Below, one piece after another: positions 53,716-61,853 of a DNA stretch of 64,000 nucleotides. The first letter of the stretch is position 1, and each line of letters begins with the position of its first letter. A model generated the notes under the pieces. It was given only the letters and a program-made list of their open reading frames with translations, was not told the DNA's origin and did not search any database. Source of the DNA: Sphingomonadales bacterium Ga0077557 (lineage in GTDB: Bacteria > Pseudomonadota > Alphaproteobacteria > Sphingomonadales > Sphingomonadaceae); contig LNFI01000001.1 in assembly GCA_001464615.1 (NCBI GenBank), positions 1 through 64,000 on the forward strand, read 5' to 3'. The position numbers and the translations under genes are program-made.

Positions 53716-54453
53716 TCAAAACTGCCCTTCCACCGAAAGCGCATATCCAGCGTCGCTTTGTTGGAAGCCGACCAGCGTGAGCTTTTGCGCCAGTGACGGA
53801 TCGGGCGACTGAATGGCGAGCGTGGCACGATACCGGCCATTGCCCGAAATCCGCAGCGTTACCGTCTCGGTCCCCGCCTGGCTAACGAGTGGCACCAGCA
53901 GCGCCCCGCCCAAACAGCGCACGACACCGCTCATTCCTTGCGTGAGGGGGATACCCGCAACCGCCCCGCTCAATTGTGCCTTGATGCGCCCTTCAGCGGC
54001 CGCGCAGTCGCCATTATCAAACCGGACGCTGACGTCATCCAGGTCAATCCGGGTGATGGGCAGCGGGGCGAACACCGCGCCACTCGGCACCGACGCCGTC
54101 ATGCCATCGATCCCAAAACTATGCCGGCTGGTGCTGATTGCACCTTTCAGCGGTGCAGGATTGCCAGGTCCGGGGCTGGTGGCCCCGATGCTGGCCAGAT
54201 CGAGCCGAACCCGTCCCAACAACAACTGCAATGGGGACAGCCGGGCGCGGATGTCCCCAAGATCGAGATCGCCAACATGCGCTTCACTCAACCGTGCGGA
54301 CCAAACCGGGCCGCTCACGGCGCGTGCCGACAGTCCGGCATCGCCCAGCCCGACAAGCGACAGCACGAGCCGCATCGGCATCAGCACGATCATCGCCACC
54401 ACGAACATCGCGCTAAACAAGACGGCGGGGCGCGTATCGAGCCGAATTTTCAT
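53716..54453 (-). CDS. gspN: Type II secretion protein GspN
   Basis: A 245-residue protein with one N-terminal membrane segment (about 10-32, VLFSAMFVVAMIVLMPMRLV) and a periplasmic beta-rich domain. VSGPVWSARLSEAHVGDLDL and SPLQLLLGRVRLDL are typical of GspN, an accessory type II secretion component missing from many systems. It overlaps gspM by one base and is the last gene of the operon. Confidence 0.88.
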   Translation of the reverse strand: MKIRLDTRPAVLFSAMFVVAMIVLMPMRLVLSLVGLGDAGLSARAVSGPVWSARLSEAHVGDLDLGDIRARLSPLQLLLGRVRLDLASIGATSPGPGNPAPLKGAISTSRHSFGIDGMTASVPSGAVFAPLPITRIDLDDVSVRFDNGDCAAAEGRIKAQLSGAVAGIPLTQGMSGVVRCLGGALLVPLVSQAGTETVTLRISGNGRYRATLAIQSPDPSLAQKLTLVGFQQSDAGYALSVEGQF

Positions 54454-54932
54454 TACAAACCCTGTAGTTTCAGCACCAGCGTCGCCGAGATCGTTTGATC
54501 AGCATTGTCAGTGGTCGTCATGCTGTCGACCAATATCCCATTGCTTTCCAGATCCGCCACCCAGGCGAAGAACGCCGCCGGACGCGCGGTGGGGATGGCA
54601 ATTTGGATGCCATTGTCCGACGCGGGTGTCACGGATGACAAAGCGAAACCGGCATTGGCAGCGCGCTCACGGATCACGCTTTCAAGCGGTGCCGCGATCG
54701 GTGCCGGGCGCTGACGCTGCAACGCGCGCACGTCGCGAAGCTGGGCCTCGGTCTCGGCCAGACGGCGGACGGCGCTGCTGTAGCGTGCCTTGGCATCGGA
54801 CAGCCCGTCCCCAACCGGCCGCACCAGCCCGAACCAGAACAGGGTAATGATCGCCAGAGCGACCGCGACCAGCACGAGGCGCTTTTCGCGCAACGATAGC
54901 GCGCCGAACCAGCGCTGAATTGCCGTCGTCAT
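54453..54932 (-). CDS. gspM: Type II secretion protein GspM
   Basis: A 159-residue single-pass inner-membrane protein (helix about 20-38, RLVLVAVALAIITLFWFGL) with a helical and then ferredoxin-like periplasmic part. SLREKRLVLVA and the PAAFFAWVADLESNGI region are typical of GspM. It forms the inner-membrane platform with GspL. It overlaps gspL by 4 bp. Confidence 0.88.
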   Translation of the reverse strand: MTTAIQRWFGALSLREKRLVLVAVALAIITLFWFGLVRPVGDGLSDAKARYSSAVRRLAETEAQLRDVRALQRQRPAPIAAPLESVIRERAANAGFALSSVTPASDNGIQIAIPTARPAAFFAWVADLESNGILVDSMTTTDNADQTISATLVLKLQGL

Positions 54933-56014
54933 TTCGGTTTCACCGTGATGCGGCCGCTCAGCCGGTTGCCGCTTTGCTCGAAGGTGCTCGGTTCAGCACC
55001 GAAGCCCTGCGCGCGGATATGGCTGATCACATCCAGCAGCTGACCCTGATTCTGGGCAACCAATGTCATGTCCAATTGCCCCTTTTGATCAAATGCCAGC
55101 CCCCGCAACTCCGTGCCTGGTACAGCCCTGATCGCGTCGAACACCACCGCTGCTGTGGTGCTGAACCCCATCCCGGCACCCCGCATCCGCACCAGACGGG
55201 CATCCAGCTGCTGCGCGGCATTATTCACCGTCTCCCCGCGCGCGAGGCCCTGGCGCGCAAGAAGATCGGTCCGCCGCTCAAGCGCATCTGCGGCAAACCC
55301 ATATTGCATGATCTGCGTCAGGCTGATGAACAGGCTGATCGTCAGAATGGCGACGGTGATCCAGCCGAGCCGACGAATCAGCCGCCAGTTGATGTCCACG
55401 CGCCGTCGCTTGGTGAACAACCCCTGGCGCAGGTCCAGCGGTGGTGCCGCAACCGCCGCAACGATCGCCGCCTCAATCGCTTCGCGCGCCATCATGACGG
55501 GCGCAACGCCGCCCGTCATCAAGGGGGTCAATTGCTGATCGTCGGCAAAGCCCGCGCTTGCGCCGCGCACCACCGCGTCACCGCCAAAATCCGCGCGGAG
55601 ATACCCTTCGGCAGGGCGCGGCAACAGCATTGGCGCAGGGATCATTGCATCGGGATCAAGCCCGGCCTTGGCCAGCGAGACGAGCCAGTTCTGCATTTGC
55701 GCAGTCGATACGACCCCGATCGGGCGATCCGTTTCACCCGCCTCGCGCCCCACCGCGACATGCAATTCACCAATCGGGGCGGCACTCGCATCGGCGACCA
55801 GCACGCGCGCGGCGGCGACCGACTGGGCGGCTGATCGATCAGGCAGTGCAGCCCAATGTAACGTTACATCTTCGGCGGGCACGATCACAAATGCCGGGCT
55901 CTCATCCGCTACCGGCAGCCCCTCCCCGCGCGCGGCGATGACGCCATTGCCAACCCGCAGCCAGCGATAATTCTCTTCGCTCGTGCTCGGCAGGAAGACA
56001 ACATTGGTGCTCAT
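54929..56014 (-). CDS. gspL: Type II secretion protein GspL
   Basis: A 361-residue protein: a cytoplasmic actin-like domain (about 1-225), one membrane segment (about 218-240, LGWITVAILTISLFISL) and a periplasmic ferredoxin-like domain. GspL recruits the GspE ATPase to the membrane. It overlaps gspK and gspM by 4 bp each. Confidence 0.9.
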   Translation of the reverse strand: MSTNVVFLPSTSEENYRWLRVGNGVIAARGEGLPVADESPAFVIVPAEDVTLHWAALPDRSAAQSVAAARVLVADASAAPIGELHVAVGREAGETDRPIGVVSTAQMQNWLVSLAKAGLDPDAMIPAPMLLPRPAEGYLRADFGGDAVVRGASAGFADDQQLTPLMTGGVAPVMMAREAIEAAIVAAVAAPPLDLRQGLFTKRRRVDINWRLIRRLGWITVAILTISLFISLTQIMQYGFAADALERRTDLLARQGLARGETVNNAAQQLDARLVRMRGAGMGFSTTAAVVFDAIRAVPGTELRGLAFDQKGQLDMTLVAQNQGQLLDVISHIRAQGFGAEPSTFEQSGNRLSGRITVKPK

Positions 56015-57009
56015 GCTGGATCACCCCAGGCACGCGCCACCAGCCGGGCCGGCCGGGTTGTCGCGTCGATGAGCGCAGTCTGGGTCAATTCCGTCCCCCC
56101 CAATTCAACATCAATATGCAGCGCAAACCATTTGGTGGTGATTGCCGTTTGTGCTTCTTGTTCAGGGAAAGGAGTCACCCCCTTCAACGCCGCTACCTTC
56201 CAGAACGCAACGGTGCTCGTATAGCCCTGTGGCGGACGATCAAGTAGCATTGCGCGCGCCGCTTCCACCGACAGCCGATCAGGGGCGAGCATGGCGAACA
56301 GGGGTGCCTGTTCCGGCAACAGCGTGTTGACATTGATTCGGGACTGTTCTGCGACGGGCTGCGCACAAACCCAGGGCCTCAGCTTGGCATAGATTTGTGG
56401 GGTAACGCCCGCAATCGCGCGCAACTCACTAATGTCGCCAATCAGCGTATTGGCCGTGCTATAGCCAATCTCGCCGCCGCTATATTGGCCGTCTTCAGCG
56501 CCATTGGGCAGCGGCGTTGAATCGCTGTCGATCCAGTCGGCAGTCGCCGCAGCAATGCCGCCGCCGGTCTGTTCGGGAATGCCGATGATCTGCATCAACC
56601 GCGTGAATTGTGCGATCGCTCCTATCCGCGGGGTGTAGCTATTGGGGCCATTTTCTACCACCAGACCATTTAGGTTGAAGCAATTGCCGCCATCGGTGAC
56701 GATCGCCGTCGCCATGCCGCCCGGCACCGGCAGCCGGAAGGGTTGGCCGCTCCAGCCACCAACCAGCGTCACGCGGGCCGCATCCCGGCCCAGCAGGGTG
56801 TCAATCCGCGTCACTGCCAGCGTTTCGGCGGCCATTGCATAACCACGCGCCTGATCGATCGCGATCAGATTGGCGGCAAGCCGGGTCGACAGGCGCAGTT
56901 TTTCAAGCGCCGTTGCCGCCAAGACGGCGATCACTGCCACCAGCAGCAGCACCGTTAACAGGGCAGCACCGCGCTCTTGCCGGGGGTTGGTGCGCTTAGC
57001 CGGGGCCAT
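56011..57009 (-). CDS. gspK: Type II secretion minor pseudopilin GspK
   Basis: A 332-residue pseudopilin. The leader MAPAKRTNPRQERG is cut before AALLTVLLLVAVIAVLAA, which lacks Glu at position 5, as GspK always does. The large inserted domain (LTRLMQIIGIPEQTGGG; INVNTLLPEQAPLFAML) confirms it. GspK caps the pseudopilus tip with GspI and GspJ. It overlaps gspJ by 14 bp. Confidence 0.92.
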   Translation of the reverse strand: MAPAKRTNPRQERGAALLTVLLLVAVIAVLAATALEKLRLSTRLAANLIAIDQARGYAMAAETLAVTRIDTLLGRDAARVTLVGGWSGQPFRLPVPGGMATAIVTDGGNCFNLNGLVVENGPNSYTPRIGAIAQFTRLMQIIGIPEQTGGGIAAATADWIDSDSTPLPNGAEDGQYSGGEIGYSTANTLIGDISELRAIAGVTPQIYAKLRPWVCAQPVAEQSRINVNTLLPEQAPLFAMLAPDRLSVEAARAMLLDRPPQGYTSTVAFWKVAALKGVTPFPEQEAQTAITTKWFALHIDVELGGTELTQTALIDATTRPARLVARAWGDPA

Positions 57010-57667
57010 TGATGCCCCCCTGCGGCTTGGGCCGATTATAGCCGGTGCCCACCAGATAGACGCTGCGGAACCTTGTCCCGTCCGATCGCGTGACCAGCAT
57101 TTCCATCGCTTCGGGCAAGGTCATGCCTGGCTCTGCCGTCCAGCGATCACTCCAGGCACCACCGATTCGGTAGCGGAGCCCAACCGACGCCACCGATCCC
57201 AGCAATGTTGCAGGTGGCAGCGGCGCCGCCCCATCGAGCATCGGATAGGCAACACGCAGCAATATATTGTTCTCGACGCGATATTCGACCTTTTGCAGGC
57301 CAGCGCGAGGCGCATCGTCCAGATTGGTCCAGCCGTTCCGCACCAGTTGGAGCATTGGTGTACCAACCGAACCGCTGCCGCCCTGGAAAGCGGGAATGGC
57401 AATGCCGCCCTCATCACGGGTTTGGCGGGGTGATGCCTGGGCAAGATCAGCGGACAGCGCTGACGACAGTCGGCCGATCGCGGCAATATCGTCGAGCTTC
57501 GCCGCCGTCGCGCCCTGCGCGCGGACGCTGAACGACAACAGCGCAACCCCGGCTGCCGCCAGCAACCCAAAGATCAGCAGCGCGATCATCATTTCGATCA
57601 GCGTAAAGCCGTGTTCGGCGGAACGCTTTACAGAATGAGAGACATTTCCGGTGTTACGACGGATCAC
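56996..57667 (-). CDS. gspJ: Type II secretion minor pseudopilin GspJ
   Basis: A 223-residue pseudopilin. The leader ends RSAEHG and is cut before FTLIEMMIALLIFGLL. GVALLSFSVRAQGATAAKLD and LVRNGWTNLDDAPRAGLQKV are typical of GspJ. GTG 57667 overlaps the gspI stop. The leader-coding DNA shares a 20-bp block with gspI. Confidence 0.9.
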   Translation of the reverse strand: MIRRNTGNVSHSVKRSAEHGFTLIEMMIALLIFGLLAAAGVALLSFSVRAQGATAAKLDDIAAIGRLSSALSADLAQASPRQTRDEGGIAIPAFQGGSGSVGTPMLQLVRNGWTNLDDAPRAGLQKVEYRVENNILLRVAYPMLDGAAPLPPATLLGSVASVGLRYRIGGAWSDRWTAEPGMTLPEAMEMLVTRSDGTRFRSVYLVGTGYNRPKPQGGINGPG

Positions 57668-58140
57668 TGAGCCTGCCCCCCAGGGAGCGGTGCCGAGCGC
57701 GCGACGACGGGTGGGTTCGGTGGCCTGACCATCGTCAAATGGCCGAGCACGGTGCCAGTCGGGTCGCTAACACTGACATCGATGCGGATTACCCCCTGGT
57801 CACCGATGGGGGTCGCGACGCGCCGCCAGGACCATTGCCGCCCGCCATTATCCTCAATACCGCGGCTCTCCCCCGTCACCGGCGGTTGCGCATCGGTGAG
57901 CGTTTCAACCGCGACATTATGCGCGACCATCTGCGCCAACATCGTCGAATCGAGCGTCGCCGCGCTGCGGATTGTCGCGCCCTCAAGCCGGATCAGCGCC
58001 AACGCGGCTAGGCTGAACACCGCCAACGCAACCATCATTTCGATTAACGTGAAGCCGTGTTCGGCGGAACGTTCCAAGGGCGTGAAGCCGTGTTCGGCGG
58101 AACGACCCCGCAGGCCACCAATGGGCGCGTGCCTAGCCAC
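57664..58140 (-). CDS. gspI: Type II secretion minor pseudopilin GspI with duplicated leader
   Basis: A 158-residue pseudopilin; the working cleavage site is RSAEHG before FTLIEMMVALAVFSLAA. The same RSAEHGFT also occurs 11 residues earlier (RSAEHGFTPLERSAEHGFT), from two 24-bp direct repeats at 58048-58071 and 58081-58104. GTG 58140 overlaps the gspH stop. A TTG at 58074 would give a normal short leader without the duplication and is a real alternative. Confidence 0.88.
   Translation of the reverse strand: MARHAPIGGLRGRSAEHGFTPLERSAEHGFTLIEMMVALAVFSLAALALIRLEGATIRSAATLDSTMLAQMVAHNVAVETLTDAQPPVTGESRGIEDNGGRQWSWRRVATPIGDQGVIRIDVSVSDPTGTVLGHLTMVRPPNPPVVARSAPLPGGQAQ
58048..58104 (-). repeat. 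24-bp direct repeat in the gspI leader
   Basis: CGTGAAGCCGTGTTCGGCGG plus AACG occurs twice with a 33-bp period, so the copies are in frame. Near-copies of its core encode the leader of gspJ (57603-57625) and a diverged one that of gspH (58561-58582). Confidence 0.85.
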
Positions 58141-58588
58141 CGATCGTCACCGTACCGTCTGCGCCGAACCGTATTGTCACGCTCGCGTCGCCGCCGCGTC
58201 GCAATTGCACATCGAACGGGGCGTTGGCTAAGCCAGTCGAATCGAAGATCACCCGGTCTCGGCCTTCACTGCTGGCAATGACCGGGCGGACATCGTCTGC
58301 CCACCGCGCTACTCGCAGCGGCTTCTCGCTAATTGGCTGCCACGCTCCATTGGCACGGCGATCAAATCCATAGCCCTCGCGCGATACCCAGACACTGACC
58401 GATCGCCCCTCGACAATCGCGCTGTCATGCGCAGCATGCGCGCGCGCGGCGAAGCGCTCGGCATCGTCCAACAACCGGCCACGCGGATCGGGGATAACAA
58501 GCACCACCGCCGCCGATGCGAGCGCGATGATCGTGACGACGACCATCAGCTCGATCAGCGTAAAGCCGCGTTCGACGGAACGGCGCAT
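58133..58588 (-). CDS. gspH: Type II secretion minor pseudopilin GspH
   Basis: A 151-residue pseudopilin with leader MRRSVERG cut before FTLIELMVVVTIIALASA. The later DARGRLLDD-type segment and VSVWVSREGYGFDRRANG resemble GspH. ATG 58588 gives a normal short leader. ATG 58645 has a better ribosome binding site (GAGG, 6 bp) but would overlap gspG by 26 bp and give a 27-residue leader; it cannot be ruled out. Confidence 0.88.
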   Translation of the reverse strand: MRRSVERGFTLIELMVVVTIIALASAAVVLVIPDPRGRLLDDAERFAARAHAAHDSAIVEGRSVSVWVSREGYGFDRRANGAWQPISEKPLRVARWADDVRPVIASSEGRDRVIFDSTGLANAPFDVQLRRGGDASVTIRFGADGTVTIGG

Positions 58589-58619
58589 GGCAGCAGCCCG
58601 CCGCGCCGTCAGCCCGGCC

Positions 58620-59081
58620 TTATTGCCAGCTGCCAATATCGGCATCGACCCCCTCGCCGCCTTCCTTGCCGTCTGCGCCAAGCGTCCAGATGTCGATCGC
58701 GCCGTGCGCACCGGGCGAGGCATAGAGATAATCCCGGCCCCAGGGGTCCTTGGGCAGTTTCTTGATATAACCGCCCTTTTGGTAGCGGGTAGGATCGGTG
58801 AGCGAGGGCGGTGGGCTGATCAGCGCACTCAAGCCGTCCGATGTGGCAGGATAGCTGATGTTCTGCAGCTTGTAGAGTTCAAGCGCATCTTCAATCGTCG
58901 CGATATCGGCCCTGGCCTTTTCCGATCGCGCGCGGTCCCCGCTTGGCAGCACATTCAACGCCACGATCGTCGCGAGCAGGCCCAGGATCACGATCACGAC
59001 CATCAGTTCCACCAGCGTAAAGCCGTTTTCGCGGCGGCGCTGCTTCAGTTTTCGTCGTTCGGTACGCATCATCACCCTCAT
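58620..59081 (-). CDS. gspG: Type II secretion major pseudopilin GspG
   Basis: A 153-residue pseudopilin. The leader ends RRRENG and is cut before FTLVELMVVIVILGLLA. LKLYKLQN-like ALELYKLQNISYPAT and KKLPKDPWGRDYLYASPG are the strict GspG signatures, including the calcium-site region near WTLGADGKEGG. It polymerises into the pseudopilus. It overlaps gspF by 4 bp. Confidence 0.95.
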   Translation of the reverse strand: MRVMMRTERRKLKQRRRENGFTLVELMVVIVILGLLATIVALNVLPSGDRARSEKARADIATIEDALELYKLQNISYPATSDGLSALISPPPSLTDPTRYQKGGYIKKLPKDPWGRDYLYASPGAHGAIDIWTLGADGKEGGEGVDADIGSWQ

Positions 59082-60304
59082 TGGCCTGCCAGTGTATTGA
59101 GCTGCAAAATCGGCAGCAGAATTGATAGCACGATGGTCGCAACAATACCGCCCATCACGATGATAATCAGCGGTTCGAGCAGCGAGAGCGCGGTCGCTGT
59201 GAAGCGATCAAATTCGCGCTCAAGATAATCCGCCGCGCGTTCCAGCATCTCGTCAAGCCGCCCGGCTGCCTCGCCACTCGCGGCCAGATAGGTCAGCAGC
59301 GGTGGAAACACCCCGGCACGCCGCATCGCCGCCGACAGGCTGCCACCGCCGCGGATTGATTCGACAATTTCATCGGATGCCAGCCGCAGCCGACGGTTAT
59401 GAATCGTTCCCGCCGTCAGCGCGAGCCCATCAAGCAAGGGCAAGCGGCTTGCAACCATCGTCGATAGCGTCCGCGCCATCCGCGCGGCGTGAAGATCGCG
59501 CAGCAACCTGCCAATCAGCGGCAACCGCAACAGCCAGCTATCAAAAGCAAGCCGGATTGGCGGTTCGCGCAGTGCCTGGATAAAGCCCCCCGTCAGCACG
59601 ACGGCGCCGAGCACCAATGCCCACCACCAATTGACCAGAAAATCCGAAATCCAGATCACGACCCGGGTGAGCATCGGCAATTGCTGGCCCACAGTATCGA
59701 ATTGCTCCACGACCTGCGGCACCACGAACACCATCAACGCGGTGACGATTGCCATTGCGAACACCGCCAGCACGGCAGGATAGGCCATCGTGGTGATCAT
59801 CTTGCCGCGAATCTCGGCCTGTCGCTCAAGCAGGATCGCCAACCGATCAAGAATCGTCGGCAGCGACCCCGAATTTTCACCCGCCGACACCATGGCACAA
59901 TAAAGCGCGGGGAAGCTTTTGGGTTCGCGCGCCATCGCTTCGGCGAGCCGCCGCCCTTCAATCACCCCCATATGCACAGCGCTGATGATCTCGCGGACCT
60001 GTTCCTGCTCGGTCTGGCGGACGATCGTGCGCAGCGATTCCTCGAGCGGACTGACCCGGTTGAGTGTCGCCAGCTGGCGCGTAAACAGCGTCAGATGCTT
60101 GGTCGACATCCGCCGGCCGCGCAGCTGCTGGAGCAGAGGCTTGGCCTTTGGTGCCTTGGTCGCGGCAGATCCTGGATCGATCCGCACCACATAGAGTTTG
60201 CGGGCGTCGAGCGCCTCACGGGCATTATCGATCGATTCAGCCGAAATCGCGCCGCGCTTCTCGCGACCGGCCGTGTCGATCACCAGATAGTCGAAATCAG
60301 GCAT
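59078..60304 (-). CDS. gspF: Type II secretion inner-membrane protein GspF
   Basis: A 408-residue platform protein with two repeated cytoplasmic domains (each with a FTRQLATLNRV- or ARTLSTMVASRLPLLDGL-type helix) and three membrane segments near 170-195, 220-240 and 378-400. It works with GspE to drive pseudopilus growth. It overlaps gspE by 8 bp. Confidence 0.94.
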   Translation of the reverse strand: MPDFDYLVIDTAGREKRGAISAESIDNAREALDARKLYVVRIDPGSAATKAPKAKPLLQQLRGRRMSTKHLTLFTRQLATLNRVSPLEESLRTIVRQTEQEQVREIISAVHMGVIEGRRLAEAMAREPKSFPALYCAMVSAGENSGSLPTILDRLAILLERQAEIRGKMITTMAYPAVLAVFAMAIVTALMVFVVPQVVEQFDTVGQQLPMLTRVVIWISDFLVNWWWALVLGAVVLTGGFIQALREPPIRLAFDSWLLRLPLIGRLLRDLHAARMARTLSTMVASRLPLLDGLALTAGTIHNRRLRLASDEIVESIRGGGSLSAAMRRAGVFPPLLTYLAASGEAAGRLDEMLERAADYLEREFDRFTATALSLLEPLIIIVMGGIVATIVLSILLPILQLNTLAGQ

Positions 60305-61853
60305 CGGCCATTTCGCTGCGGGAAATACGGACCGCTTCTTCGGGTGTCGTTAGCCCATCGCGGACAAGCTGACGCGCCGCAGCACCGAGATTGGGCGCAT
60401 GGAGAAAGGCGTGGCGCGCGATGATCGATTCGTCACCGCCATCATTGATCAACCGGCGGATCGTATCGTCGATCCGGATCGCTTCAAACACGCCGATCCG
60501 GCCCTTAAAGCCACTGCCGCTGCAGTCGTCGCATCCCACCGCCTCATAGACGATCGCGCCGGGGTCAAAGCCGAGTAGCGACGACACTGATCCCTGCGCC
60601 TGAACCGGCTTGCGGCAGCTTTGGCAAAGGCGGCGGACCAGCCGTTGCGCGATCACCGCCCGCAAGGTGGAAGCGAGCAGGAACGGCTCGATCTTCATGT
60701 CGCGCATTCGCGTAATCGCGCCGACGGCGTCGTTGGTGTGGACGGTCGACAGCACCAGATGCCCGGTGAGCGATGCCTGCACCGCGATCTCTGCGGTTTC
60801 GCGATCACGGATTTCGCCGACCATCACGACATCCGGATCCTGACGCAGGATCGCGCGCAAGCCCGCCGCAAAGGTCAGCCCCACCTTGGGGTTCACTTGG
60901 GTCTGTCCAACCCCGTCCATTGCATATTCGATTGGATCTTCAACCGTCAGGACGTTGCTGCTGCCATCATTGAGCAGGCGCAGCGCGGCATAAAGCGTCG
61001 TCGTCTTGCCCGATCCCGTCGGCCCGGTGACAAGCACGATACCGTTAGGCTCGCTGATCGCGCTGCGCAGCACGGCGTTGATCGCCGGCGCCATGCCGAG
61101 CACGTCAAGATCGATTCCGGCATTGTCCTTGTCCAGGATACGCAGCACCACGCGTTCGCCCGCCCGGCTTGGCAGCGTCGAGACGCGCACGTCCAGCAAT
61201 TTGCCGCCCAACGACAATCCCATACGGCCATCCTGCGGCACGCGTCGTTCAGCGATATCCAGCCGCGCCATCACCTTCACGCGGCTAACGACCACCGGCG
61301 CGACATGTGGCGGCATCCGCAGAGTTTCGCGCAGCACGCCATCGATCCGCATCCGGACGACAAGCCCGGTTTCATAGGGTTCGATATGGATATCCGACAC
61401 GCCATTGCGCGCGGCATCGGCGATTATGCCATTGATCAGCCGGATCGCTGGGGCATCATCGGCCGTATCGAGCAAATCTTCGGCGGTCGGGAGGTTCCCC
61501 GCCAGCATATCGAGCTCATCGCCCAGTCCCAGCGAGCCAGCGGCAGCGGCCGCCGCCTGCCCGTCCATTGCGTAGCGCGACGACAATAGCCGGTCGAAAT
61601 CTTCGGCGCTGGTAAAGCTCACATCGAACGGGCGCGCGAGATGGCGGCGGAGCTCGAGCAAGACCTTGGGATCGCTGCCCTCGCGCATTGCCACCGCGAA
61701 ATGGCCCGGCTCAACCGAATCGAGCACGACGCCGAAACGCCGGGCAAACCCATAAGGGATGCCAACGATCGCCGCCGGCAAATCACTCGGTTCAGGCAAT
61801 GCCATGACCGATGGCTCGATGAAATCGTCGCTGGAACCGGAATAATCGTTCAT
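60297..61853 (-). CDS. gspE: Type II secretion ATPase GspE
   Basis: A 518-residue ATPase. Walker A is VTGPTGSGKTTTLYAAL, the Asp box LRQDPDVVMVGEIRDRETAE, and the His box VHTND. A tetracysteine zinc module (CQSC, then CDDC) is present. The N-terminal domain (about 1-120) binds GspL. It powers pseudopilus assembly from the cytoplasm. It overlaps gspD by 4 bp. Confidence 0.95.
   Translation of the reverse strand: MNDYSGSSDDFIEPSVMALPEPSDLPAAIVGIPYGFARRFGVVLDSVEPGHFAVAMREGSDPKVLLELRRHLARPFDVSFTSAEDFDRLLSSRYAMDGQAAAAAAGSLGLGDELDMLAGNLPTAEDLLDTADDAPAIRLINGIIADAARNGVSDIHIEPYETGLVVRMRIDGVLRETLRMPPHVAPVVVSRVKVMARLDIAERRVPQDGRMGLSLGGKLLDVRVSTLPSRAGERVVLRILDKDNAGIDLDVLGMAPAINAVLRSAISEPNGIVLVTGPTGSGKTTTLYAALRLLNDGSSNVLTVEDPIEYAMDGVGQTQVNPKVGLTFAAGLRAILRQDPDVVMVGEIRDRETAEIAVQASLTGHLVLSTVHTNDAVGAITRMRDMKIEPFLLASTLRAVIAQRLVRRLCQSCRKPVQAQGSVSSLLGFDPGAIVYEAVGCDDCSGSGFKGRIGVFEAIRIDDTIRRLINDGGDESIIARHAFLHAPNLGAAARQLVRDGLTTPEEAVRISRSEMADA

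Noticed and set aside
59489..60424. 311-codon plus-strand frame opposite gspF
   Set aside because: Gln/His/Arg-rich composition with no domain, opposite an intact gsp gene.
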